From JBBQRS01 sp038214535 (GTDB lineage: Bacteria; Chloroflexota; Anaerolineae; CG2-30-64-16), in assembly GCA_038214535.1 (NCBI GenBank), contig JBBQRS010000057.1:1-29907 (forward strand): a stretch of 29,907 bases of DNA. The letters run 5' to 3'. Below the pieces are notes generated by a model. That model did no database searches, had not been told where the DNA came from, and was given only the letters and a program-made list of their open reading frames with translations. Below, piece after piece: positions 1-7,450 of the stretch (positions are counted from its first letter, which is position 1; each line of letters opens with the position of its first letter). Both the position numbers and the translations under genes were made by a program.

Positions 1-1
1 G

Positions 2-1036
2 ATCACGGATAAGGTGGGTCGCCGGCGTACCACCCTCATCAGCGATCTCATCACATGGAGCCTGCCCTGCCTGATCTGGGCCATCTCACAGAACTTCACG
101 TACTTCCTGGTGGCGGCGATCCTCAACAGCGCGTGGCGCATCTCGCACACCTCGTGGACCTGCCTGCTGGTAGAGGATACGGACCCGAAGTTATTAGTGG
201 ACGTCTATTCATGGATCTACATCGCCAACCTGATTGCGGGGTTTGTGTCACCGATCGGCGGCCTGCTAATCGCGCAGTTCACGCTGGTACCTACGGTGCG
301 CGCAATGCTCTTCCTGGCTTTCATCATGATGACCGTCAAGTTCCTCGAGACCAACGCGATGACCACGGAGACGGAACAAGGGCTGATTCGAATGGAGGAA
401 ACGCGCGGCGAGCCGTTATTCTCGGTGCTGCGCGGGTCTACGGGCGTCATTAAGGAAATCTTCCACTCGCGTACCGTCCTCTCAGTCACCCTGCTGCTGG
501 CAATCGTCAGCATCTATCGCACGGTCAGCGGCATATTTTGGCCCATTCTCGTCACCGAAAAGCTACAAATCCCGGCGGCGACCCTTTCGCTGTTTCAGTT
601 TGCGCGCTCGGCAGTGATGTTGGTCGCCTTCTTCACGATCATGCCGCGCTTCCGCCACACCGACCCATTCCGGACCATGATGGGCGGATTTGCCGGGCTT
701 TTGCTCAGTCAATTAATCCTCATTTTCGCGCCGGTCGGGAGTTATCTGATTTTGCTGCTCTCTGTTGCCATCGAAGCCATCAGCCTGCCGGCGGTCAGCA
801 CGTTGCTGGATAAGTTGATGGTGGTGGAGGTGAACGCGGCAGAACGCGCGCGTATGATGGCGCTGATTTACGTTCTGATCATCGTCCTGACGTCGCCCTT
901 CGGTTGGATTGGCGGGCAGTTATCGGAGCTTAATCGGACATTCCCGTTTGTGCTAATTGCCGCATTCTTGCTTTTGGGCGCAGCGCTGACTTATGTCAAC
1001 GGTAGACAGACACACTTCGCATCCGTTGAAGAGTGA
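2..1036 (+). CDS. MFS transporter, 5'-truncated by the window edge
   Basis: Integral membrane transporter of the major facilitator superfamily; the substrate cannot be told from sequence. The reading frame is already open at the window edge. Its first visible residues, ITDKVGRRR, match MFS motif A (G-x-x-x-D-x-x-G-R-R), which lies between TM2 and TM3, so about 60-80 N-terminal residues are missing. A GTG at 14 lies inside motif A and is not a start. About ten hydrophobic segments follow, with a polar central loop near residues 110-140 between the two halves. The C-terminus is short and charged (ASVEE). It is followed 27 bases later by a perfect hairpin that may end its transcript. Family is confident; function is unassigned. 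Confidence 0.85.
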   Translation: MTDKVGRRRTTLISDLITWSLPCLIWAISQNFTYFLVAAILNSAWRISHTSWTCLLVEDTDPKLLVDVYSWIYIANLIAGFVSPIGGLLIAQFTLVPTVRAMLFLAFIMMTVKFLETNAMTTETEQGLIRMEETRGEPLFSVLRGSTGVIKEIFHSRTVLSVTLLLAIVSIYRTVSGIFWPILVTEKLQIPAATLSLFQFARSAVMLVAFFTIMPRFRHTDPFRTMMGGFAGLLLSQLILIFAPVGSYLILLLSVAIEAISLPAVSTLLDKLMVVEVNAAERARMMALIYVLIIVLTSPFGWIGGQLSELNRTFPFVLIAAFLLLGAALTYVNGRQTHFASVEE

Positions 1037-1063
1037 CAGCTTCACGCAACCTATTCAACACGC

Positions 1064-1098
1064 AAGGTGCAACGCATTTCCAAAATGCGTTGCACCTT
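1064..1098. repeat. Perfect 16-bp palindrome with 3-nt loop, downstream of MFS gene
   Basis: Arms 1064-1079 (AAGGTGCAACGCATTT) and 1083-1098 are exact reverse complements around a 3-base loop. There is no clean T-run on either side, so it is either a factor-assisted terminator for the MFS gene or a member of a dispersed palindrome family. Its right arm runs to within 8 bases of the extended -10 at 1106. Confidence 0.8.
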
Positions 1099-1105
1099 AC
1101 ATTTA

Positions 1106-1114
1106 TGGTATAAT
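1106..1114 (+). promoter_or_regulatory. Extended -10 promoter for the PEPCK-like gene
   Basis: TGG followed by a perfect TATAAT (1109-1114) gives an extended -10. No good -35 is present at 17-bp spacing (TGCGTT at 1086-1091, inside the palindrome), which fits an extended -10 promoter. The predicted start near 1121 leaves a leader of about 265 bases before the ATG at 1388. Confidence 0.55.
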
Positions 1115-1387
1115 GTTGCTCGCGACGGTTTGCCGCGAGTCACGTTAATGGGATTGAGACCTGCGCGCGTTCGCCGGTGCGGCTGTGAAAGCCGCACCGC
1201 TTCCCCACGTATCGCCTCGACGACCTGAAGGGCATCCGCAACGTCGCCGCCCCCTCGAGGAGTTTGCCGGGGCACCCCAGCAAAGCATCAACGCGCACAC
1301 ATCCGGCGCGCAAGGTCGAAATCATAACGTCACAGTGACATGGGTCGTGCGAAAAGCATGACGCGTTAAAATTGAGAGGAAAAGGCC
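1115..1387 (+). other. Long GC-rich 5' leader with two hairpins
   Basis: This gene-free stretch separates the promoter from the PEPCK-like gene. It holds a CTCGCG/CGCGAG hairpin (1119-1124 with 1134-1139) and a perfect 10-bp hairpin with a GTGAA loop (1175-1184 with 1190-1199). I do not recognise a known riboswitch, tmRNA, SRP RNA or RNase P consensus in it, and the short frames on both strands look non-coding. It may be a structured regulatory leader or simply untranslated sequence carrying a dispersed palindrome. Confidence 0.4.
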
Positions 1388-3154
1388 ATGGGAACCAACG
1401 GCTCGCACAAATTCGTGGATCGGAAAGTCATCATCCGGATCCGAGATCGCGTTTGCGAAAGCTCCGATGAGCTATTTGCGAGCGACCTCTTCCTCGAAAT
1501 CCTGGATCGTGAAGTGGGGGCGCTGAAGAAAAAGGAGTCGCCGTTGCTGGGGATTTTCGGCAAACCGGCGAGCGAGACCGGCGACGCAGACGTTGCGCTT
1601 CTCGTTGAGGTATTGAAGATCCTGTCCAAGCTCGAACTGGACTGCGTGCTGCCCCTTTTGCCGGCCGCCGCGTCGTTTGTCAGCGATCCGGCCCTCCTGA
1701 ATAGCTTCACCGAGAATCTGTACAATTCCTGGCGTGAATACGAGCGTTTTGTAGTGGTGGATTCGGCGGATGATAGGCTGGACCAGCGGCCTTATCGCAC
1801 ATTCAACGCGACCATCGAATCATTGATGCACCTCGTCCGTAAAGTCTATCGCGATGTCCAGCGGAACACGACCGGGCGCAGGCCGAACGTCTATCGGCAG
1901 GTGAAGTCGGGCGCGGAGATTGCCACGATTGCCCTGCCGAAGGAGATGGGGCTGCCGGGCGGCGCATACGCCAAGCTGAAGGATATCCCGGTGATCCGGC
2001 AAATCCTGGTCTACCCACCCTTGCTGCTGAACCCGCCGATGAACAAGCGCACCGGGCAGTTCGCGAGCATCCCTCAGAACCCGCTGGATGTGGTGGACAT
2101 TAACCCGGAAGAATGGCTGTGTTATCCGGCGAAGGTCGGCCCACTGCTGATCCTGGTCTATTTCCACGAGCGTTTCTTCGGGCTGGGGTTCTCGCTCTGT
2201 AACCTGCTGGAACTGGCCGATGACGAGGCGCTGAACGACCCCGTCAACGCGGTGTACCTATATGGCGTGCCCGGCATGGCGCTGGATGCCCTCGCCCCGC
2301 TGCCCACCGTGTTCTACGATGACAAAGAGAACGACATGATCTCGGCTGCAGTGCCGAACCGCGACGAGTTCGGGTATTTCGGCTACCTTAAGAAGATGGT
2401 GCTCACGCTGCACAACATCAAGATGCTGCGGATGGAGCGGCTGCCCTTCCACGGGGCGATGGTGAATATCGTGCTGCGCGGCGGCAAGTCGTTCACCGTG
2501 CTGGTTTTCGGCGACACGGGCGCGGGCAAGTCGGAGACGCTGGAGGCGTTCCGCACGATGGGCGAAGACATGATCGCCGACATCGTGACCATCGCTGACG
2601 ACATGGGTTCGCTGGAGATCGGGACAGACGGCGAGATCAAGGGTTACGGGACGGAGGTAGGCGCGTTCGTGCGGCTGGATGACTTGCAGCCCGGCTATGC
2701 CTTCGGCCAGCTTGACCGCACTATCATCATGAACCCGAACCAGGTCAACGCGCGGGTGATCCTGCCCGTCACCAACTATAGCAATGTGATGCGCGGCTAC
2801 AGGCCCGACATGGTGCTCTACGCGAACAATTATGAAGAGGTGGACACCGATCATCCGCTGATCGAGCAGTTGCCGGACGCGGAGACGGCGCTATCGGTGT
2901 GGCGCGACGGCGCGGCGATGAGCAAGGGCACGACGACGACGACGGGCCTGGTGCATACCTACTTCGTGAATGTCTTCGGGGCGACGCAATACCGCGAAGA
3001 TCACGATATCATTGCCAAACGTTATTTTGAGGAGTTTTACAAACAAGGCATCTTCGTGGGACAACTCCGCACGCGGCTGGGGCTGCCCGGCTGGGAGCGC
3101 AGCGGGCCGGAAGAGGCGGCGCGGGCGCTGCTGGAGGCGCTGACGGCGGAGTAG
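1388..3154 (+). CDS. Divergent PEP carboxykinase-fold protein, function unknown
   Basis: 588-aa soluble protein, starting at ATG 1388 after GAGAGGAAAAG. The C-terminal half carries the nucleotide- and metal-binding framework of ATP-dependent PEP carboxykinase in the right order. YFGYLKK (Y330, K335, K336) resembles PckA Y-x-G-E-M-K-K. PFHGAM (H355) resembles the MHCSAN histidine. Walker A is GDTGAGKS (375-382). IADD (D404, D405) resembles the PEPCK kinase-2 I-G-D-D. NARVILP (R456) resembles N-T-R-x-x-Y-P. The K336-to-H355 gap of 19 equals E. coli K213-to-H232. The Walker motif GDTGAGKSET also resembles HPr kinase. The first ~300 residues match nothing I recognise, and the PEPCK substrate motif G-R-S-P-K-D is not visible. 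Substrate is therefore unknown; it could be an atypical PEPCK, another small-molecule kinase or a protein kinase. It has its own promoter and long leader and faces araA. Confidence 0.7.
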   Translation: MGTNGSHKFVDRKVIIRIRDRVCESSDELFASDLFLEILDREVGALKKKESPLLGIFGKPASETGDADVALLVEVLKILSKLELDCVLPLLPAAASFVSDPALLNSFTENLYNSWREYERFVVVDSADDRLDQRPYRTFNATIESLMHLVRKVYRDVQRNTTGRRPNVYRQVKSGAEIATIALPKEMGLPGGAYAKLKDIPVIRQILVYPPLLLNPPMNKRTGQFASIPQNPLDVVDINPEEWLCYPAKVGPLLILVYFHERFFGLGFSLCNLLELADDEALNDPVNAVYLYGVPGMALDALAPLPTVFYDDKENDMISAAVPNRDEFGYFGYLKKMVLTLHNIKMLRMERLPFHGAMVNIVLRGGKSFTVLVFGDTGAGKSETLEAFRTMGEDMIADIVTIADDMGSLEIGTDGEIKGYGTEVGAFVRLDDLQPGYAFGQLDRTIIMNPNQVNARVILPVTNYSNVMRGYRPDMVLYANNYEEVDTDHPLIEQLPDAETALSVWRDGAAMSKGTTTTTGLVHTYFVNVFGATQYREDHDIIAKRYFEEFYKQGIFVGQLRTRLGLPGWERSGPEEAARALLEALTAE

Positions 3155-3171
3155 CTGATAGCGGATAGAAA

Positions 3172-3215
3172 CTGCGGAGTGCGCATCTGAGGATGCGCAC
3201 TCCGCAGCGGGTTTT
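3172..3215 (+). terminator. CTGAGG-loop hairpin, copy A, with T-run
   Basis: Perfect 15-bp stem (3172-3186 with 3193-3207) around loop CTGAGG, followed by CGGGTTTTT, at the junction of the converging PEPCK-like gene and araA. It works as a plausible rho-independent terminator on the plus strand. It is also one of four copies of a hairpin family in this window (others at 8721, 21599 and 25454). Confidence 0.7.
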
Positions 3216-3227
3216 TAAGGGACAGAG

Positions 3228-4727
3228 TTAGAAGCCTTGGGCGAGGTGGTAGTAGACTTCGTTCCAGCGCAATTCGTTCTGGAAGTCGCGCAGGTTGGTG
3301 TTCTCGTCAATGACGACCATCTCGATCTCCGCCATCTTGGCAAAGTCCTCCAGGTGCTCGACCGTGAGGGCCTGGCTGAAGGCGGCATGGTGCGCCCCAC
3401 CGGCGTAGATCCAGGCCGCGGCCCCGACCTTCAGGTTAGGGCGCGGCGTCCAGAGCGCACGCGCAACCGGGAGATGCGGGAGCGGCGCATCGGCGGCGAC
3501 CACGTCCACCGGGTTGACGATCATGCGGAAGCGGTTGCCCATGTCAATGATGGAGACGTTGATCGCGGGGCCGGGCGGCGCGTTGAAGACGAGGCGCGCC
3601 GGGTCCTCTTTGCCGCCGATCGAGAGCGGGTGAACCTCGACCCTGGGTTTGCCCTCGGCGACCGAGGGGCAAATCTCGAGCATGTGCGCGCCCAGCACCT
3701 TCATGCCCGCCGGGTCGAGGTGATAGGTGTAATCTTCCATGAAGGACGTGCCGCCGTCCAGACCCGCAGCCATCACCTTCATGGCGCGCACCAGGGCCGC
3801 CGTCTTCCAGTCGCCTTCCGCGCCGAAGCCGTAGCCGTCGGCCATCAGGCGCTGCACGGCCAGGCCGGGAAGCTGCGGCAAACCGTGGAGTTCCTCGAAG
3901 CAGGTAGTGAAGCCCTTGAAGCCATCGAGGAAGCGCCGCATCCCCAGCTCCATCTTCGCCTGCTCGCGTAGCCGATCACGCTGCGAGCCGCCGGCCAACG
4001 CCTCGGGGGCCACGTCGTAGAGCGTCTCGTATTCGGCGACGAGCGAGTCCACGTCGGCGTCGCTGACGTCATCTACGATGGCGGCCAGATCACCCACACC
4101 GTAACCGTTCACGGCATAGCCGAAGCGCATCTGTGCCTCGACTTTGTCGCCTTCCGTCACGGCGACCTCGCGCATGTTGTCGCCGATACGCGCCAGGCGC
4201 GCGCCCTGCGAATCGTGCCACGCGGCGGCGGCGCGCAGCCACACGGCAAGCTGCGCCAGGACTTCCGGGTCTTGCCAGTGGCCGACGACTACCTTGCGCG
4301 GCTTACGCATTCGGGTGACCATGAAGCCGTACTCCCGGTCGCCGTGGGCCGACTGATTCAGGTTCATGAAGTCCATGTCAATCGTGTCCCAGGGGATGTC
4401 GCGATTGAACTGCGTGTGAAGATGGACGGTCGGTTTGCGCAGCGCGTTGAGGCCGGCAATCCACATCTTCGCGGGTGAGAAGGTGTGCATCCAGGTGATC
4501 AGGCCGATGCAGTTCGCGCTGGAATTGGCCGCCTGGCACAATTCGTAGATACCATCGGGCGAGACCAACACCGGCTTGAACACCACCTTAACGGGAATAT
4601 CGGGTGAATCGTTGAACGCAGCGGCGATTTGCCGCGAATCCGCCTCTACCTGGCGCAAGACCTCCTCGCCATAGAGCGATTGGCTCCCCGTTACGAACCA
4701 TACTTCCTGTGTTTCGAATGGCTTCAT
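3228..4727 (-). CDS. araA: L-arabinose isomerase
   Basis: Cytoplasmic Mn-dependent isomerase interconverting L-arabinose and L-ribulose, the first step of arabinose use. The 499-aa length is the usual size. The N-terminus KPFETQEVWFVTGSQ is typical. The expected active-site residues are present: Glu in GAEGDWK, Glu in GTSFMEDYTYH, His in LGAHMLE and His in GGAHHAAFS (E. coli E306, E333, H350, H450). ATG 4727 is chosen because AAGGGAG lies 6 bases upstream; two in-frame TTG codons directly before it fill that spacer. No araB or araD is in the window. It follows the AI-2E permease on the same strand, but a long palindrome lies between them, so co-transcription is uncertain. Confidence 0.95.
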   Translation of the reverse strand: MKPFETQEVWFVTGSQSLYGEEVLRQVEADSRQIAAAFNDSPDIPVKVVFKPVLVSPDGIYELCQAANSSANCIGLITWMHTFSPAKMWIAGLNALRKPTVHLHTQFNRDIPWDTIDMDFMNLNQSAHGDREYGFMVTRMRKPRKVVVGHWQDPEVLAQLAVWLRAAAAWHDSQGARLARIGDNMREVAVTEGDKVEAQMRFGYAVNGYGVGDLAAIVDDVSDADVDSLVAEYETLYDVAPEALAGGSQRDRLREQAKMELGMRRFLDGFKGFTTCFEELHGLPQLPGLAVQRLMADGYGFGAEGDWKTAALVRAMKVMAAGLDGGTSFMEDYTYHLDPAGMKVLGAHMLEICPSVAEGKPRVEVHPLSIGGKEDPARLVFNAPPGPAINVSIIDMGNRFRMIVNPVDVVAADAPLPHLPVARALWTPRPNLKVGAAAWIYAGGAHHAAFSQALTVEHLEDFAKMAEIEMVVIDENTNLRDFQNELRWNEVYYHLAQGF

Positions 4728-4752
4728 CAACAACTCCCTTTCGTGTGATTTT

Positions 4753-4804
4753 GTAGTTTAGCCCCTTGTGGGCGCACCGCGACGCCCACAAGGGACTAAA
4801 CTAC
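4753..4804. repeat. 22-bp imperfect palindrome with GTAGT ends
   Basis: Arms 4753-4774 and 4783-4804 pair at 21 of 22 positions (mismatch 4762/4795) around an 8-base loop. There is no T-run on either strand, so it is not a typical terminator. The TTTGTAGT outer end is shared with the perfect palindrome at 15183-15245, which suggests related short palindromic or MITE-like elements. It lies between the AI-2E permease and araA. Confidence 0.75.
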
Positions 4805-4819
4805 GGGGTTAAGAGACGG

Positions 4820-6394
4820 CTAACTGTTTGTCTTGAACACTCGCGCCCGCAGATCTCGCGCGGCAATCGCCAGGCTCTGGAAAACCCCCGGCTTGAGTTC
4901 GGGCGGCGCTTCGATGATCGGGGCCTCGATGATCTTACCATACAAATATCCCACGATTTCCCGCACGGTGCCAATCACGGGCACGGCGATGAGCGCGCCC
5001 AGGATGCCGGCCAGACTGCCGCCCACCAGCACGCCCACCAGCACCACGAGCGGGGGCAATTCCACTGCGTCGCCCAGCACGCGGGGAACGACAAGTTGAT
5101 TTTCCGCGGCCTGCACGAGGAGATAGAAAACCAGGATGATGATCGCGAATAACAGATGGTTGACGCCGAGCCAGGCCGAACCGAAGATCAAGGCAATCAA
5201 GATGCCGGGGACCAGCGCGATGGCAGGCCCAATGGAGGGAATGAGTTCAAGCAACCCGGAAATGAGGCCTAACATAATGGCGTAACGATTGCCCAGCGCG
5301 AAGTTGCCCACCATGACCACAACGCCGATCAGAACCATTAACTTGATCTGGCCTCGCAGGAACGATTCCCACGTCCAGCCAATGCGATCCAGGAGAATCG
5401 AAATCTCCGGTACATAGGCGGTCGGTGTGTTGTCCAAAATGAAAGCCCGCAAAGAATAGCGGCCCGAGCTCAGGTAGACGCTGATGAGAAACGCAAAAGC
5501 GGCGGCCAGCACCCAGGAAATCAGCGGGATGATTGCCCCGGTCACCCGGCCGAAGGTCGTCAAGGCTATCCGCGATGTGTCCGCGATGGTAGTATTCGAC
5601 GGCAAAATGCTGACCGGGTCGCCGACCGCCGCGCTTTCGAACATCGTTTGCAACGGTCGCAGCGATTGGCTGACAGCCGGGCCAAGTAGCGGGATGGACG
5701 CAACCATCTGTTGCACACTATTCAGCGAGTCTCCGGCACGCGCGTAAACAGACGTCGCTTCCACCGTCTGGAACTCCTGTGCGGCATTCCAGATCATTGG
5801 AATTACGATCAGAGGAATTGTCATCACCAGAAGCAAAATCACTCCATAGGCCAGCGCCATAGAAAATTTGCGCGGCAGATGCACTCGGGTCTGAAACCAT
5901 TCAATCAATGGCTGAACGATCAACGCGATCAGACCCGCAATGATGAAGATCGGCAAGATATCACGGATCAAGTAAAGAGCGAGGAAGCCAAAGAGGATCA
6001 ACCCGATAGCAACCAGATATTTGGTAGGACGCGCCCAGACCGTGTCGAATCTCCTCCCCATGAAGCGCGCGGGAATGTCACCCTCAGACAAGCCGGCGAT
6101 AGCTTCTTGAGGGGGCACGCGCCCATAGGTGGCAACGCTATCCGAGGAAATGGGTGGTATATCTACGGTCGAGGATGGCGGCTTACCGGCGAATGACACG
6201 TGGGCTTTCGTCTGTGCGGAGAGTGCGGGATCAACGTGAGAGGCCGCGTTGTTGCTTTGGATTTGGCGCATGCCGCGAATGGCCGCCCATCCCGCGACGA
6301 CGCCGGAGAGCGCCGCGAGCAGGGTGATCCAGAAGGAGGAGCCGCCGTCTTCGGATTGGAGATCGTCGGGTGGCAACGGTGTAGATGAATTCAA
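4820..6394 (-). CDS. AI-2E family transporter (PerM/TqsA type) with N-terminal extension
   Basis: Membrane protein of the AI-2E transporter family, whose members export small molecules or act in Na+/H+ exchange; the substrate is not deducible. The core from about residue 115 has the family pattern: paired helices (YLVAIGLILFGFLALYLI), a soluble stretch near 210-270, then a helix-rich end with the diagnostic ELIPSIGPAIALVPG and ENQLVVPRVLGD. The first ~115 residues form an unusual extension with one extra hydrophobic segment (FWITLLAALSGVVAGW) and a polar linker. The start is read as TTG 6394, the first possible codon in the frame, with GGAG 8 bases upstream; the next ATG is about 40 residues in. 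524 aa is long for the family because of this extension. Confidence 0.88.
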   Translation of the reverse strand: MNSSTPLPPDDLQSEDGGSSFWITLLAALSGVVAGWAAIRGMRQIQSNNAASHVDPALSAQTKAHVSFAGKPPSSTVDIPPISSDSVATYGRVPPQEAIAGLSEGDIPARFMGRRFDTVWARPTKYLVAIGLILFGFLALYLIRDILPIFIIAGLIALIVQPLIEWFQTRVHLPRKFSMALAYGVILLLVMTIPLIVIPMIWNAAQEFQTVEATSVYARAGDSLNSVQQMVASIPLLGPAVSQSLRPLQTMFESAAVGDPVSILPSNTTIADTSRIALTTFGRVTGAIIPLISWVLAAAFAFLISVYLSSGRYSLRAFILDNTPTAYVPEISILLDRIGWTWESFLRGQIKLMVLIGVVVMVGNFALGNRYAIMLGLISGLLELIPSIGPAIALVPGILIALIFGSAWLGVNHLLFAIIILVFYLLVQAAENQLVVPRVLGDAVELPPLVVLVGVLVGGSLAGILGALIAVPVIGTVREIVGYLYGKIIEAPIIEAPPELKPGVFQSLAIAARDLRARVFKTNS

Positions 6395-6526
6395 GGCAGT
6401 CTCCGCGATGATTTATGCGTCACGTGTGGCGTTGAACCGATAAGGTGGTGCTAAGCATATCCGATGAAATGCCGTCGCGCAAACAGCCGACGCGTTGACG
6501 CGGCGGCCCAGAAAACGCAGGTTACT

Positions 6527-6554
6527 TTGACAGGGCCATGCGAAGCGTTATACT
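6527..6554 (+). promoter_or_regulatory. Sigma70-like promoter of the ApnO-like gene
   Basis: TTGACA (6527-6532), 16-bp spacer, TATACT (6549-6554). The predicted start near 6561 gives a leader of about 30 bases to ATG 6593, which has its own AGGAGG. The promoter would drive both the oxidoreductase and the phosphatase behind it. Confidence 0.7.
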
Positions 6555-6592
6555 TGCTTCTATCATCCAACGCAACGAGGCAGGAGGAACCC

Positions 6593-7441
6593 ATGACCAC
6601 CATCGCACTTTTCGGCGCGGCGGGCAAAATCGGGACGCGGATCGCAGATCGGTTGCGCGCAGACCCCAACTATCACACGTTATATGTCGAAGCGGGAGAG
6701 GCTGGCCGACAGCGGCTGAGCGCACGCGGGCTGGAGCCGGCGCCGCAGGAGCAAGCCGTCGCGGAGGCCGATGCGGTGATTCTGGCGGTGCCGGATAAGG
6801 TGCTGGGAACCGTCGCCCACGACGTCATTCCTCAGTTGAAGCCCGGAACGATGGTGATCTGTCTCGATCCCGCGGCCCCACACGGCGGCGAGTTGCCGGA
6901 GCGCGCCGATATCACCTATTTCATCGTCCATCCGTGTCACCCGCCCGTGGTCAACGACGAGACCGACCCCGTGGCGCGCCAGGACTTTTACGGCGGCATC
7001 GCCGCGAAACAAAATATAGTCTGCGCGCTGATGCAAGGCCCGGAGAGCGACTACGCGAAGGGCGAGGTCATCGCCCGCAGGATGTTCGCCCCCGTGATGA
7101 ACGCGTACCGGGTCACGGTCGAGCAGATGGCGATCCTCGAACCGGCCCTGTCGGAAACCGTCGTCCTGACCACGATGGTCATCCAGAAGGAAGCGATTGA
7201 CGAAGCGGTGCGACGGGGTGTGCCGGAGGAAGCGGCGCGGGCGTTCGTGCTGGGACACATCAACATCAACCTGGGGATTCTTTACGGCTACCTGGACGCG
7301 CAGTTCTCGGACGGCGCGAAGCTGGCCGTGGCGCGTGCGATGGAACAGATCATGCAACCGGATTGGAAACAAGTCTTCGAGCCGGACAACGTCATGGCGC
7401 AGGTGAAGGCAATCACGCAAGGGCGCACGAATCGAACGTAA
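6593..7441 (+). CDS. NAD-binding oxidoreductase, ApnO / phosphogluconate dehydrogenase C-terminal type
   Basis: 282-aa cytoplasmic enzyme. The N-terminal Rossmann motif is IALFGAAGKIGTRIADRL (residues 4-21). A HPCHPPVVNDETDP segment near 110 and a helical C-terminal domain with KEAIDEAVRRGVPEEAARAF follow. This architecture matches D-apionate oxidoisomerase (ApnO) and related proteins with a phosphogluconate-dehydrogenase-like C-terminal domain, which act on branched or linear sugar acids. The exact substrate is inferred only to class; no apionate-pathway genes are alongside. ATG 6593 is chosen over an upstream frame-open GTG/ATG because AGGAGG lies just before it and the upstream part overlaps the promoter. 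The stop is 9 bases before the phosphatase gene, suggesting one transcript. Confidence 0.75.
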   Translation: MTTIALFGAAGKIGTRIADRLRADPNYHTLYVEAGEAGRQRLSARGLEPAPQEQAVAEADAVILAVPDKVLGTVAHDVIPQLKPGTMVICLDPAAPHGGELPERADITYFIVHPCHPPVVNDETDPVARQDFYGGIAAKQNIVCALMQGPESDYAKGEVIARRMFAPVMNAYRVTVEQMAILEPALSETVVLTTMVIQKEAIDEAVRRGVPEEAARAFVLGHININLGILYGYLDAQFSDGAKLAVARAMEQIMQPDWKQVFEPDNVMAQVKAITQGRTNRT

Positions 7442-7450
7442 GGAATCCAC

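Noticed and set aside
1115..1387. Known riboswitch, tmRNA or other named RNA in the long leader
   Set aside because: No consensus core I recognise is present; only two simple hairpins can be supported.
2258..2854. 198-codon minus-strand frame opposite the PEPCK-like gene
   Set aside because: His/Val/Arg-rich mirror of the real coding frame, no Shine-Dalgarno or motif.
1388..3154. Annotating this gene as HPr kinase/phosphorylase
   Set aside because: Walker A looks like HprK, but the Y-x-G-x-L-K-K block, the Lys-His spacing and N-x-R-x-x-x-P fit PEPCK better, the HprK C-terminal signature is missing and the protein is nearly twice HprK length.
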